A stretch of 28,803 bases of DNA from Firmicutes bacterium UBA5227. GTDB lineage: Bacteria; Bacillota; Clostridia; Tissierellales; Sedimentibacteraceae. Within the stretch, counting starts at the first letter, position 1, and the number at the start of each line of letters is the position of its first letter. The position numbers were made by a program, and so were the translations under genes. The notes under the pieces are model-generated. The model saw only the letters and a list, made by a program, of their open reading frames with translations, did no database searches and was not told the DNA's origin. The stretch is taken from the NCBI GenBank assembly GCA_002409285.1, contig DHUT01000020.1, positions 29,220-58,022 on the forward strand, in the 5' to 3' direction. Shown in pieces: positions 1-8,082 of the stretch.

Positions 1-4
1 TAAC

Positions 5-829
5 ATGAAAATTGATATCAACAAATTAGCAGAGCATTTTGCGCGCACTCCTTTTCAGGTGGAAACGGTGTTTCGTGAAATACACCAGCCGGGAGATACC
101 GGATGGCATATGAGCTCCCCGTTCCCCGGTTTTATTTTCCCGATTAATGGGAAAGCGGAATTTCTATTCAACGGAACGCCTTACTTGCTCAAGACCGGAA
201 CCATTGTCCACGGCGGAGCAAACATGAGGCTGGATAAGCGCGTTGTTGGAAAATCAAAATGGGAATATATTTTGGTGCTGTATAAAATTGTAGCGCCTGA
301 ACCGGATGATATGACCCTTTCACAAGAACACTTTGAGTTACAGGTAGGAGAAAGTTCTCGACTAATGGAACTGCTCCGACACTTGTATCAAGCTTCCAGT
401 CAACCGGGCGGTATTGCTTCTTTTCGTGTAGAAACGCTTTTCCGCAATGTGTTAGATGAAATGTTCATCTGTGCCCGCAATCAGACCAATGGAGGGGCCC
501 AAGATTTGTTTGAACAGGCCGTAGGATATATCCATGAACATTACATGGAGCCGCTCACGCTAACGATGCTTGCGGAGCAAAATAACGTGAGCTACAACAG
601 GTTGGTCTATGTGTTCCGCAAGTATTCGGGCATGGGACCGGGGGATTACATCTTGCAGTATCGCCTTAACAGAGCCAAAGAAATTTTACCCAGCAGCAAA
701 GCCCCGTTACGGGAATTGGTACAGTCCGTTGGATTTAGCGATCCCTTTCACTTCAGTAAATTGTTTAAGAAACACTTCGGGGTATCACCCAGTGAATATC
801 GGGAAAAATTCCTGAATAACACATGCTGA
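5..829 (+). CDS. AraC-family transcriptional regulator, probably of the adjacent siderophore genes
   Basis: This 274-residue protein has the usual two-part AraC layout. The N-terminal half (about 1-140) looks like a cupin-type sensing domain. The C-terminal hundred residues carry two helix-turn-helix motifs: the first around LTLTMLAEQNNVSYNRLVYV, the second ending in the family signature GFSDPFHFSKLFKKHFGVSP. Regulators of this class beside siderophore transport genes (YbtA-like) usually sense the siderophore or its uptake and activate transport; that role here is inferred from position. The gene lies 98 bases before a siderophore-binding lipoprotein on the same strand, with a separate promoter and operator between them. 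The ATG at 5 gives a full-length protein, but its ribosome binding site lies outside the window. It appears intact, unlike several genes after it. Confidence 0.9.
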   Translation: MKIDINKLAEHFARTPFQVETVFREIHQPGDTGWHMSSPFPGFIFPINGKAEFLFNGTPYLLKTGTIVHGGANMRLDKRVVGKSKWEYILVLYKIVAPEPDDMTLSQEHFELQVGESSRLMELLRHLYQASSQPGGIASFRVETLFRNVLDEMFICARNQTNGGAQDLFEQAVGYIHEHYMEPLTLTMLAEQNNVSYNRLVYVFRKYSGMGPGDYILQYRLNRAKEILPSSKAPLRELVQSVGFSDPFHFSKLFKKHFGVSPSEYREKFLNNTC

Positions 830-845
830 TTTCTTGATTAACACA

Positions 846-874
846 TTCCCATATAAAAGTGGTTTTGCTATACT
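846..874 (+). promoter_or_regulatory. Sigma-A-type promoter of the first (decayed) siderophore operon
   Basis: A -35-like TTCCCA at 846-851 and a -10 TATACT at 869-874 are 17 bases apart. They sit just upstream of the inverted repeat at 887-902, so the expected transcription start falls between promoter and operator. The -35 match is weak, as expected if an activator assists. Confidence 0.5.
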
Positions 875-886
875 AACATAAGTGAA

Positions 887-902
887 GTTAGACTAAGCTA
901 AC
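887..902 (+). promoter_or_regulatory. Operator-like inverted repeat GTTAG-N6-CTAAC
   Basis: GTTAG and CTAAC are exact reverse complements separated by six bases. A further CTAAC lies at 873-877, overlapping the -10. The same arm/spacer design occurs twice before the second siderophore operon (9351-9372 and 9386-9403). The three sites probably bind one regulator, either the AraC protein at 5-829 or a DtxR/IdeR-type iron repressor encoded elsewhere. The sequence alone does not decide between them. Confidence 0.6.
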
Positions 903-927
903 CGTAATTTTATTGGAGGAATGACAA

Positions 928-1907
928 ATGAAAAAAATCATAGGGCTTTTGCTCTCAGTAGTAATGTTGACAGATATATTGGCGGGCTGCGCCGGAACGC
1001 CTGCGGATAATAGCGGGACAAGTACGCCGGAAAATTCGCCAGCAGTGACATACACAAGCAGTACAGAAGAATCAACATATCCACGCACCTATACTGACTC
1101 AAGAGGAAAAGAGATTGTATTTGAGACTCAACCAACCAAAGTAATTTCTACAGATTGGTCAATTACAGAAAGTCTTTTTATAATGGATTATCCCCCTGTC
1201 GCATCTTCTCTGGTCGAAATGATGAGTGGTTGGGAATCAATGAAAAGTTATTTTGAAGCTTATCACGTAGAAGAATTGGGTGGTGGCATGAGTACGGTTA
1301 ATCTTGAAAAAATGATTGAGCTTCAACCGGATTTAATTCTTACTACAGCCTATACCAAAGAAGATGTAATTGAACAATACGAAAAAATCGCTCCTGTCGC
1401 TGTTTTATCAAGGGAGGCTTTTGTTGAGAGGGAAATGGGAATTCGAGAAATTGGGAAAATAATAGGAATTGAACAAACAGTGAATGAGATACTTGGGAAA
1501 GAAAAAGAACAATTGGTTCAATACAAAGAACAGCTTTCCGAGCAATTGGGAGATAAAACGGTAATGTTCTTGAGTGAATCCGGAAAAGTAATCAGCTTTT
1601 ATTACGGCAATGTAGCCTTGCATTATGATACAGAGAAAGGTCTTGGGTTGCATGCGCCCAAAAGCCTTCCCACCGAGGTTAAAACCGAAAACATCACTTT
1701 GGAAGGATTGTCTGAATATAATCCTGATGTGATAGTCATAAGTTCTAGTGAAGAATATTTAAAAGAGCTTGAAAAAAACTCGGTATGAATGCCCTAACAG
1801 CAGTGAAAGAAGAACATGTTGTTAGCATTGATGCATCGGGTGTGACTGGAAGTATTCCCGGCACAAAATACGTTGCACAAGTGATGATAGACAGCCTAAG
1901 TAAATAA
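928..1907 (+). pseudogene. Siderophore ABC transporter binding lipoprotein, frameshifted near its C-terminus
   Basis: This is a FecB/FepB-type substrate-binding lipoprotein. It has a basic N-terminus, a hydrophobic stretch and a lipobox ILAGC with Cys21 as the lipid-modified residue. The body reads RTYTDSRGKEIVFETQPTKV and later LEKMIELQPDLILT, typical of class III periplasmic binding proteins. The open frame stops at 1788 after ..LEKNSV. The following sequence in another frame reads MNALTAVKEEHVVSIDA and ends at a stop at 1905-1907, matching the C-terminal end of the intact paralogue (VWNSLEAVKNEHVYLIDRSA). One missing G near 1787-1789 (gta tga versus gta tgg) explains the break. Ribosome binding site GGAGGA is at 915-920. 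The truncated product loses about 40 residues of the second lobe and is probably defective, unless the base is a sequencing error. Confidence 0.85.
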
Positions 1908-1920
1908 AACCGTGTTAAGA

Positions 1921-1960
1921 CCAGGTGCGGCCCGCTATGGCAGCCTGCGCCTGGCTTCTT
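1921..1960 (+). terminator. Intercistronic hairpin after the first binding-protein gene
   Basis: CCAGGTGCGG at 1921-1930 pairs with CCTGCGCCTGG at 1944-1954 (ten pairs, two of them G-U) around a 13-base loop, followed by CTTCTT. The T run is weak, so this is more likely an attenuator or mRNA-stabilising hairpin than a full stop. The second operon also has a hairpin right after its binding-protein gene. Confidence 0.5.
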
Positions 1961-1996
1961 ATTGCCAAAATCAAATGAAAGGAGGGGCAAATCCTC

Positions 1997-3217
1997 ATGA
2001 TAAAAGATTTAAAACGATTTTTACGGTATTACCGCCCCTATAAAAAACTCTTTTTTCTGGATTTTTTCTGCGCTGCTGCTTCTGCTGTACTGGAGCTTGC
2101 GTTCCCGCTTGCAGTCAGCCGCATTGTGGACACCCTCCTGCCGGAAGGAAACTGGAAACTGATCGTTACCACTGCGGTTTTTCTTGTGGTGCTGTATCTG
2201 GTCAACGCAGGGCTTAAATACATTATCGCTTATTGGGGAGAAAAACTGGGCCTGTATATAGAAACAGACCTTCGGGTGGAGCTATATAATCACCTGCAAA
2301 AGCTTTCCTTCCGTTTCTTTGATAACCATAAGACTGGGCAAATCGCATCCCGCGTTTCCAACGACTTATTGGATGTGGGCAATATGGCTCACTATGGGCC
2401 GGAGCATTTCCTGATTTCCATTATCACACTGATTGGCGCTATGGTGTTAATGATCCGCGCTAACTGGATACTGGCGATTATCATGACAGTGTTAGTAATC
2501 GCCATCCTTTGGATAACCCTGTATTTCACCAAGAAAACCATGAAGGCTACTTCCGGTATGTTTGGTGCAATCGGCGCATTTCTTTCCCGGCTGGAGGAAG
2601 GCATCGGCGGAATCCGCGTGGTGCAGGCATTTGCCAATGAGGAATACCAGAAAAAGCTATTTATTTCGGACAACCAACGGTTTGTTGATGCAAAGATACA
2701 AGGCTTCAAAGCAATCGCAGAAAACCAATCCTTTAGCTACATACTTATGAGGTTCTTGCCCCTTGTTGCCCTCATTGGCGGCAGTTGGTTTACCTTAAAC
2801 GGCAGCATGAGCAGCGGAGAACTGTTTAGTTTCATCCTCCTGGGCAATGTCATGCTCAACCCGGTACAGCTTCTGGACAATTTTTCTGTTCGCTTCCCTA
2901 AAGGAATTGTGGGCTTTCAGAACTTTACGCAAATGATGGATACCGAGCCGGAAATCAAGGACAGAGAAAATGCCGTAGAGGTATGTTCCCTACGCGGAGA
3001 TATCCGATATGAGGACATTACTTTCGGCTATGACTCAAATCGGCATGTGTTAGAGAATGTGAGCCTGTCAGTAAAGGCTGGGGAAACAGTGGCCTTTGTA
3101 GGAACCTCCGGTGCAGGAAAAACAACGCTATGTAGTCTGCTTCCCCGGTTTTATGAAGCCGAATCTGGCAAGATCGCTGGCGGGCGCTGCGGTCAGCGCC
3201 CTGTTAGCGGCGCTTAG
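1997..3217 (+). pseudogene. Exporter-type ABC transporter (membrane plus ATPase half), truncated after Walker A
   Basis: The N-terminal 330 residues form an exporter-fold membrane domain (about six hydrophobic segments, then the coupling-helix text VSNDLLDVGNMAHYGPEHF). The nucleotide-binding domain begins near 335, and Walker A GTSGAGKTT lies at 369-377. Homology ends at residue 393 (ESGKI, codon 3173-3175). The last 13 codons read foreign sequence that belongs, in another frame, to a FecCD permease. The Q-loop, LSGGQ signature, Walker B and H-loop are all missing; family members run about 580 residues. Proteins of this kind near siderophore operons (YbtP/YbtQ, IrtA/IrtB) import or process siderophores, and that is the likely original role. 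The start ATG at 1997 has GGAGGGG at 1981-1987. It cannot hydrolyse ATP as it stands. Confidence 0.88.
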
Positions 3218-3722
3218 CCAAGGGATTGCCCTGTATTTCGACGTGGCGCAGGACATTATGTTTTGGACAGTGGGTGGCGTGGCCGGTTCCAACTGGGAAC
3301 AAATCAGAATTATGACGCCGTGGATTTTGGGAGCGTTATTGGGAGCCATTGTCCTCTCCCGCAGTATTTCGCTTTTGAGCCTGGGAGAAGATGTAGCAAA
3401 AGGTTTGGGACTCAATACCGCCATTGTCAATGTACTGTGCTCGGTTATCGTACTGATTTTAGCGGGAGCTTCTGTATCTGTTGTTGGCGGCGTGGCCTTT
3501 GTCGGCCTCATCATCCCTCATCTCGCTCGGTTTTTGGTAGGTGTGGATTATCGATGGATTATTCCGTCTTCGGCAGTATTGGGAGCTCTGCTTATGGTAG
3601 CGGCAGATTTGGGTGCACGAATGCTCAACCCGCCCTTTGAAACGCCCATTGGTGTGTTAACTGCGCTGGTCGGTGTACCCTTCTTCCTCTATTTATCCCG
3701 CAAGCAAAGGAGGGCGCTGTAA
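3177..3722 (+). pseudogene. FecCD-family siderophore permease, 5'-truncated
   Basis: From LAGAAVSALLAALSQGIALY (Leu codon at 3177) to the stop at 3720-3722, the frame matches residues 167-347 of the intact permease at 10547-11590, with the same length (181 residues) and very few changes. The first 166 residues, including about half of the transmembrane helices, are absent. The frame can be extended back to an ATG at 3111, but those 22 codons come from the out-of-frame exporter gene and have no permease homology. The conserved cytoplasmic coupling motif GLIIPHLARFLVG is retained. The stop overlaps the next start (TAATG at 3720-3724), the original operon arrangement. The product would not form a functional channel. 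Confidence 0.88.
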
Positions 3723-4759
3723 TGACGGAAATGCAAAAGAAAAATGAAGCATACAAAAAGAAAATTGTTGTTCGAAATACGGCGATTGTCATTGGTGCGG
3801 CAGTGGTGCTTATCCTCTCCTTTATCATAAGCATGAACACCGGATACACAAAGATTACACCGCTGGACACCCTGCGTACCCTGTTCGGCGGAGGCACAGA
3901 GAAGGAAAATTTAATTCTCTTTGATTTCCGCTTGCCGCGCATCGTCATCTCTATGTTGGTGGGCATGGGGCTTGCTTTATCCGGCTGCATCATCCAGGGA
4001 ATTTCCAAAAACGCACTGGCAGACCCCGGCTTGCTTGGCATCAACGCGGGTGCGGGCATGATGGTCATCCTCTATGTAATGTTTTTGGGAGCACAGTCCT
4101 TTCTGTCTGTGTTTACCCTGCCGTTTCTGGCGTTGGCAGGGGCTGGTGTGACAGCAATCATTATTTATGCACTCTCCTACAAAAAGGGAGAAGGAATCGC
4201 CCCCATGAGGCTGATTTTAACCGGCATTGCCGTGCAGGCAGGCATTTCTGCCCTAACAACCGTGCTGGTGGTAAAGCTGGACGAAACGCAATATAACTTT
4301 GTTGCCACATGGCAGGCCGGGAGCATCTGGGGCAGTAACTGGAAGTTTGTATTGGCACTGCTGCCATGGCTTCTGCTGCTGATCCCCTATGTTCTGATGA
4401 AATCCCGCGTATTGGATGTGCTGAACTTAGGGGATGATGTTGCCTACAGCTTGGGTGCATCGGTGGAAAAAGAACGGCGCAGATTGCTTGCAGCTTCGGT
4501 GGCATTGGCGGCGTCCTGTGTGGCGGTCAGCGGCAGCATCAGCTTTGTGGGACTCATAGCACCACATTTGGCGCGGCGGCTGGTTGGGCCAAAACATGCT
4601 ATTCTCCTGCCAACCTGTGCACTGACGGGAGCTGTGCTGGTATCCGTAGCAGACACCATTGCAAGGGTGATCGTGCAGCCATCGGAAATTCCCACCGGGA
4701 TTATGGTCGCTATCATCGGCGCACCGTACTTCCTGTATCTGCTGGGTAAGAGTAAATAA
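3722..4759 (+). CDS. FecCD-family siderophore ABC transporter permease (first locus)
   Basis: This intact 345-residue, very hydrophobic protein has the BtuC/FecD layout of about ten transmembrane helices. Family motifs are visible: FRLPRIVISMLVG near the N-terminus, NALADPGLLGINAGAG in the middle, and GSISFVGLIAPHLARRLVG, the loop that contacts the ATPase, near residue 260. It would pair with the upstream FecCD protein to form the channel. That partner is truncated here, so this gene is probably a survivor in a broken operon. Start ATG 3722 overlaps the previous stop by one base, with AGGAGGG at 3708-3714. It is closely similar throughout to the protein at 11590-12642 but uses GC-richer codons. 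Confidence 0.93.
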   Translation: MTEMQKKNEAYKKKIVVRNTAIVIGAAVVLILSFIISMNTGYTKITPLDTLRTLFGGGTEKENLILFDFRLPRIVISMLVGMGLALSGCIIQGISKNALADPGLLGINAGAGMMVILYVMFLGAQSFLSVFTLPFLALAGAGVTAIIIYALSYKKGEGIAPMRLILTGIAVQAGISALTTVLVVKLDETQYNFVATWQAGSIWGSNWKFVLALLPWLLLLIPYVLMKSRVLDVLNLGDDVAYSLGASVEKERRRLLAASVALAASCVAVSGSISFVGLIAPHLARRLVGPKHAILLPTCALTGAVLVSVADTIARVIVQPSEIPTGIMVAIIGAPYFLYLLGKSK

Positions 4760-4780
4760 TAGCAAAAAGGAGTGAAAGAA

Positions 4781-5605
4781 ATGAACAGCATTGCAACTGA
4801 AAATTTAGCCATTGCCTACGAAGATCATTTGGTCGTAGACGATTTGGATATGCAGATTCCCCAAGGGAAAATCACCACCATCATCGGGCCAAACGGCTGT
4901 GGAAAGTCCACGGTGCTCAAGGCTGTAGGGAGAATCCTAAAGCCTAAAAACGGCATGGTGTACTTAAACGGGGATGATATTACCCACCTTTCCACCAAAG
5001 AGGTGGCACAAAAAATGGCCATTCTTCCCCAGTCACCTCAGGCTCCGGCTGGGCTGACGGTTGGTGAATTGGTGGCCTATGGCCGTTTTCCCCATCAGCG
5101 GGGTTTTGGAAAGCTGAAGCCCGAAGATAAGAAGATCATCCAGTGGTCGCTGGAGGTTACCAAGTTGACCGAGCTGGAAACCACGGCAGTGGACAATCTT
5201 TCCGGTGGTCAGCGCCAGCGGGTTTGGATTGCCATGGCACTTGCTCAACAGACCGATCTGATTTTATTGGATGAACCCACCACTTATTTAGATTTAGCCT
5301 ATCAGCTTGAAGTGTTGGAATTGCTCTATAGTCTCAACCGGGAGCAGGGTTGCACCATTGTCATGGTGCTTCATGATTTGAATCTTGCCGCGCGTTTTGC
5401 CGATTATATGATTGCTATTCGCTGCGGGGATATCATCAAGCATGGCACGCCGGAAGAGGTCATGACTACTGATGTACTGAAGGAAACCTTCCATATTGAC
5501 GCAGAAATTGTTACAGAACGGCGCACGGGCCGCCCCACTTGCATTTCTTATGATCTGATTCCTCAGGCTGTTGATGAATGCGATAGCTGCGGTCGTGCGT
5601 GCTGA
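4781..5605 (+). CDS. FecE-type siderophore ABC transporter ATP-binding protein (first locus)
   Basis: This cytoplasmic ATPase powers siderophore import. It shows Walker A GPNGCGKST near 36-44, signature LSGGQRQR near 140, Walker B LILLDEPTT near 160 and the switch histidine in VLHDLNLA. I chose ATG 4781 (274 residues) over the in-frame GTG at 4772, because AGGAG at 4768-4772 is correctly spaced for 4781 and the paralogue also starts MNSI. The C-terminal tail ends DECDSCGRAC, an unusual cysteine cluster for this family. The ATPase is intact, but its cognate binding protein and one permease are broken. It could in principle serve the second locus, given the close similarity of the two ATPases. 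Confidence 0.93.
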   Translation: MNSIATENLAIAYEDHLVVDDLDMQIPQGKITTIIGPNGCGKSTVLKAVGRILKPKNGMVYLNGDDITHLSTKEVAQKMAILPQSPQAPAGLTVGELVAYGRFPHQRGFGKLKPEDKKIIQWSLEVTKLTELETTAVDNLSGGQRQRVWIAMALAQQTDLILLDEPTTYLDLAYQLEVLELLYSLNREQGCTIVMVLHDLNLAARFADYMIAIRCGDIIKHGTPEEVMTTDVLKETFHIDAEIVTERRTGRPTCISYDLIPQAVDECDSCGRAC

Positions 5606-5646
5606 CGAAACAAAATTAGTTTTACGGAATCAGGAGGAAAAGCAGG

Positions 5647-5682
5647 ATGAAAAATCTTACCCCGTCTTCCGGCATCACCTGA
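5647..5682 (+). pseudogene. Start of a truncated gene after fecE (11-codon stub)
   Basis: AGGAGG at 5632-5637 precedes ATG 5647, which opens a frame reading MKNLTPSSGIT before a TGA at 5680. A strong ribosome binding site on so short a frame directly after the ATPase suggests the start of a gene whose body was deleted. The family is not recognisable. It could instead be a genuine micro-ORF. Confidence 0.35.
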
Positions 5683-5745
5683 TAAAAAAATACTTGATTC
5701 CCATATTTAATAATTCATTTCAAAAACAACATATGTTATTTTTAC

Positions 5746-5789
5746 AAATATGGTTTTACGAGGTTAACAGCCTGTAAGACCATATTTTT
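5746..5789 (+). terminator. Strong intrinsic terminator at the end of the first siderophore locus
   Basis: ATATGGTTTTAC (from 5748) pairs with GTAAGACCATAT (to 5785) with one G-U pair. The stem continues inward through GAGG/GCCT, and TTTT follows immediately. It is the best-formed terminator before the efflux operon. Confidence 0.8.
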
Positions 5790-5793
5790 GTTT

Positions 5794-5935
5794 GCCCGCC
5801 ATGGGCGGGCTCTAATGGGGGAAAGTCCCGAGTGCACCCGGATAGTGGGAATCACATAAAATTGAAAAACCTAATGAAAATGTGAAAATGCTTTTATGAA
5901 AAGCAGCCTCAATTATTTTCTCACAGGAGGTAATT
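5794..5935 (+). other. Unexplained foldable region ahead of a short RBS-ATG stub
   Basis: GCCCGCC-ATG-GGCGGGC at 5794-5810 is a perfect seven-pair hairpin. After it, GTG..CACCC..GGG..CAC (about 5831-5854) can form a second helix. GCTTTT-ATG-AAAAGC at 5890-5904 makes a third, nested between TGTGAAAAT (5881) and ATTTTCTCACA (to 5925). This ends directly at AGGAGG (5925-5930). The layout resembles a structured leader, but I recognise no riboswitch or intron consensus in it. Confidence 0.3.
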
Positions 5936-5938
5936 GTA

Positions 5939-5962
5939 ATGAAAGAAAAAGTATTATTGTGA
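5939..5962 (+). pseudogene. Seven-codon RBS-ATG stub (MKEKVLL)
   Basis: A strong AGGAGG at 5925-5930 precedes ATG 5939 with eight-base spacing. The frame reads MKEKVLL and stops at TGA 5960-5962. It is either the start of a deleted gene or a leader peptide. AT-rich non-coding DNA follows. Confidence 0.3.
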
Positions 5963-6122
5963 CAATTGAATTATAAAATGTGCGATTAAGAATAAATTGC
6001 ACTTTTTAATTTGAATTATTTAAGATTTTTTAAATACTTTACATGTAATATAAAATATATATTGTCTAATATACAGGATTAATACCTGTAAAAGAAACAC
6101 AATGTACTAATTGGAGGGAAAG

Positions 6123-7388
6123 ATGAATAAGAATAAAAAAAGTAATACTAAGCTTATTATATTTATAGTAGCGGCTGTTCTGATAGTGGGACTAATAGTG
6201 TTTAATCGTAATAAGTCAGTGCCGACATCACAAAATTACACCAGTGAAATATCAAAGAAAGCGGATATAAAAACATATTACAGTTTCACCGGAAATATTG
6301 AATCAAAAGATGAAAAACAGATTATCGCTGATAGAATGCTTAAAATTAAAGAATTTCGTGTCAAGGAAGGTGATATCGTACAGGTAGGCGATGTGCTTTA
6401 TACTGTTGATATCAGTGACATGGACGCAAGCCTTAAACAGGCCGCAGCTTCCGTTGAACTTGCACAGATTAATTATGATAATGCAAAAGGTGGAATGGCA
6501 GACCAGCAGCTTCTCCAACTTGAATCTGCCGTATCATCTGCAAAGCTTTCATATGATGATGCATCTAAAAATCTGGAGAGGATGCAGGCTCTTTATGATG
6601 AGGGAGGAATAGCTGAACAGACACTTGAGCAGGCAAAAACACAAAGTGCACTTACAAAACAGCAATATGAAACGGCTGTTGCAAATTATAATTTAACTAA
6701 GGATAAGCAGATTAATGTAAGCATTGAAACTGCAGAGGCTCAGTTAAAGCAGGCACAGGCAGCCTATGAGACGGTAAAAAAACAGGCGGGAGATCCCGAG
6801 GCTCTGGCTACAGTAAGTGGAGAAATTAAAAAAATATATGCTTCCGAAAACATAAGTACCATGGCCGGCTCTCCTATAATGGACATCGTAGATTACAGTG
6901 AAATGAAGGCTGTAGTAAAGGTTGATGAGTATGATCTGGGTGCAATGTCTGTGGGTAAAGAAGCAGCCGTAAAGGTTGATGCACTGGATAAGGAATATAA
7001 AGGTGCAATAACTAAAATATCTAAGGAAGCAGCAACAAGTAAAATTGGAACTTCATTGAATGAAATATCCTACTACATGGCTGATGTGTCTGTTGAGAAT
7101 GGTTCTGATCTGTATGCAGGAATGTCCGTCGAAGTCAAGGTGCTGAATCAAAGTGTTGAGGATGCTGTGCTTATTTCCATGAAAGCATTGCAATTTGATA
7201 ATGAAAACAATCCTTTTGTGTATTTCAAAAACGAAAAAGGAGAAATATATCAGAAGCAGGTACAGATAGGCATCAATGACGGTGTGCAGGTACAGATTAC
7301 AGAAGGAGTGCAGGAAGGTGAAGAAATATATATTCCTGCCAAAGCATTGGTTATGCCCGGAGAAATGATGATGGGCGGTGAACTGTAG
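6123..7388 (+). CDS. Efflux adaptor subunit (HlyD/MacA-type membrane fusion protein)
   Basis: This 421-residue protein is anchored by one N-terminal hydrophobic helix (about 9-27, LIIFIVAAVLIVGLIVF) and otherwise lies outside the membrane. The barrel-sandwich (lipoyl-like) half begins at SFTGNIESKDE and KEFRVKEGDIVQVGDVLY. A long coiled-coil hairpin rich in Ala, Gln and Glu follows (about 95-215), then a beta-barrel half (VVKVDEYDLGAMSVGKEA) and a membrane-proximal C-terminus. In Gram-positive bacteria such adaptors work with a MacB-like permease and ATPase, which follow here, to export peptides or antimicrobials. Start ATG 6123 is preferred over the TTG at 6111, which lies within the ribosome binding site (GGAGGG 6113-6118). 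The ATPase start follows two bases after its stop. Confidence 0.9.
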   Translation: MNKNKKSNTKLIIFIVAAVLIVGLIVFNRNKSVPTSQNYTSEISKKADIKTYYSFTGNIESKDEKQIIADRMLKIKEFRVKEGDIVQVGDVLYTVDISDMDASLKQAAASVELAQINYDNAKGGMADQQLLQLESAVSSAKLSYDDASKNLERMQALYDEGGIAEQTLEQAKTQSALTKQQYETAVANYNLTKDKQINVSIETAEAQLKQAQAAYETVKKQAGDPEALATVSGEIKKIYASENISTMAGSPIMDIVDYSEMKAVVKVDEYDLGAMSVGKEAAVKVDALDKEYKGAITKISKEAATSKIGTSLNEISYYMADVSVENGSDLYAGMSVEVKVLNQSVEDAVLISMKALQFDNENNPFVYFKNEKGEIYQKQVQIGINDGVQVQITEGVQEGEEIYIPAKALVMPGEMMMGGEL

Positions 7389-7389
7389 C

Positions 7390-8082
7390 ATGGTCAAAGA
7401 AATACTTTCAATGGAGGATATTGTAAAGACATACAGAATGGGTGACGAGGATCAGATGATTCTTAAACATGTAAACTTTAAGGTTTATGAAAATGAATTT
7501 GTTTCTATTTTAGGACCTTCCGGTTCCGGAAAGTCTACAATGATGAATATTCTGGGATGTCTGGATGTTCAGACAAGCGGGAAATATACTTTGTCCGGAC
7601 AGGATGTAAGCAGCCTTAACGAAAAGGAGCTGGCAAGAATAAGAAACAGAGAAATAGGATTTATATTTCAGCAATTTCAACTTTTGCCAAGACTTAATGC
7701 ACTTGAAAATGTGGAACTGCCTTTGATATATTCAAAAGTTCCCAAGCATGAACGAAGAGAAAGGGCGGAAGAAATGCTTCAGAAGGTTGGGCTGGAAAAT
7801 AAGATGAAAAACTATCCAAACCAGCTTTCGGGAGGTCAGCAGCAACGTGTGGCAATAGCACGAGCCATAATAACCAGACCGACAATTTTACTTGCAGACG
7901 AGCCTACAGGTGCCCTCGACCAGCATACAGGGCTTCAGGTTATGGAGCTTTTTAAAGCACTAAATGATGAAGGACGTACTATTATCATGATAACTCATGA
8001 TGTCAAGATTGCTGAAAACGCAAGCCGTATAGTGAGAATTCTTGACGGTAATCTGACTGAGGAGGCGAATGTAAATGTTTAA
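7390..8082 (+). CDS. MacB/LolD-type ABC transporter ATP-binding protein
   Basis: This 230-residue cytoplasmic ATPase belongs to the MacB/LolD/YknY group that drives mechanotransmission rather than substrate transport through a channel. Walker A GPSGSGKST is near 42-50, the Q-loop lies in FIFQQFQLL, the signature LSGGQQQR starts near 146, Walker B is ILLADEPTGALD near 166-177 and the switch histidine is in MITHD. The text ALDQHTG and the length are typical. I chose ATG 7390 over the upstream GTG at 7378, which would overlap the adaptor's last codons. It overlaps the next gene by eight bases (8075-8082), so the two are translationally coupled. Confidence 0.95.
   Translation: MVKEILSMEDIVKTYRMGDEDQMILKHVNFKVYENEFVSILGPSGSGKSTMMNILGCLDVQTSGKYTLSGQDVSSLNEKELARIRNREIGFIFQQFQLLPRLNALENVELPLIYSKVPKHERRERAEEMLQKVGLENKMKNYPNQLSGGQQQRVAIARAIITRPTILLADEPTGALDQHTGLQVMELFKALNDEGRTIIMITHDVKIAENASRIVRILDGNLTEEANVNV

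Larger units (their letters stand above)
5683..6122. other. Intergenic stretch without a full gene: terminator, foldable sequence and AT-rich DNA
   Basis: About 440 bases between the gene stub and the efflux operon carry no convincing coding frame. They contain a strong terminator (5746-5789), a GC-rich hairpin (5794-5810), foldable GC-rich sequence up to about 5860, a second hairpin (5890-5904), a ribosome-binding-site-plus-ATG stub (5939-5962) and then very AT-rich DNA that probably holds the promoter of the efflux operon. TTTACA at 6038-6043 is a possible -35, but no convincing -10 is spaced correctly. The abrupt change from GC-rich to AT-rich near 5860 probably marks the edge of an acquired segment. 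Confidence 0.5.

Noticed and set aside
3111..3176. Upstream extension of the truncated permease to an ATG at 3111
   Set aside because: These 22 codons are out-of-frame exporter sequence; permease homology starts only at 3177.
4161..4812. Several antisense frames of 110-120 codons inside permease genes
   Set aside because: They mirror the GC-rich coding strand of conserved permeases, lack ribosome binding sites and have no recognisable domains.
5571..5777. 68-codon open frame overlapping the end of the first fecE
   Set aside because: It begins inside fecE, has no ribosome binding site or recognisable domain, and ends within the terminator stem.
5794..5935. Known riboswitch or group II intron
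   Set aside because: I could not match the conserved cores of cobalamin, Moco, THF, c-di-GMP or group II domain V; reported only as unexplained structure.
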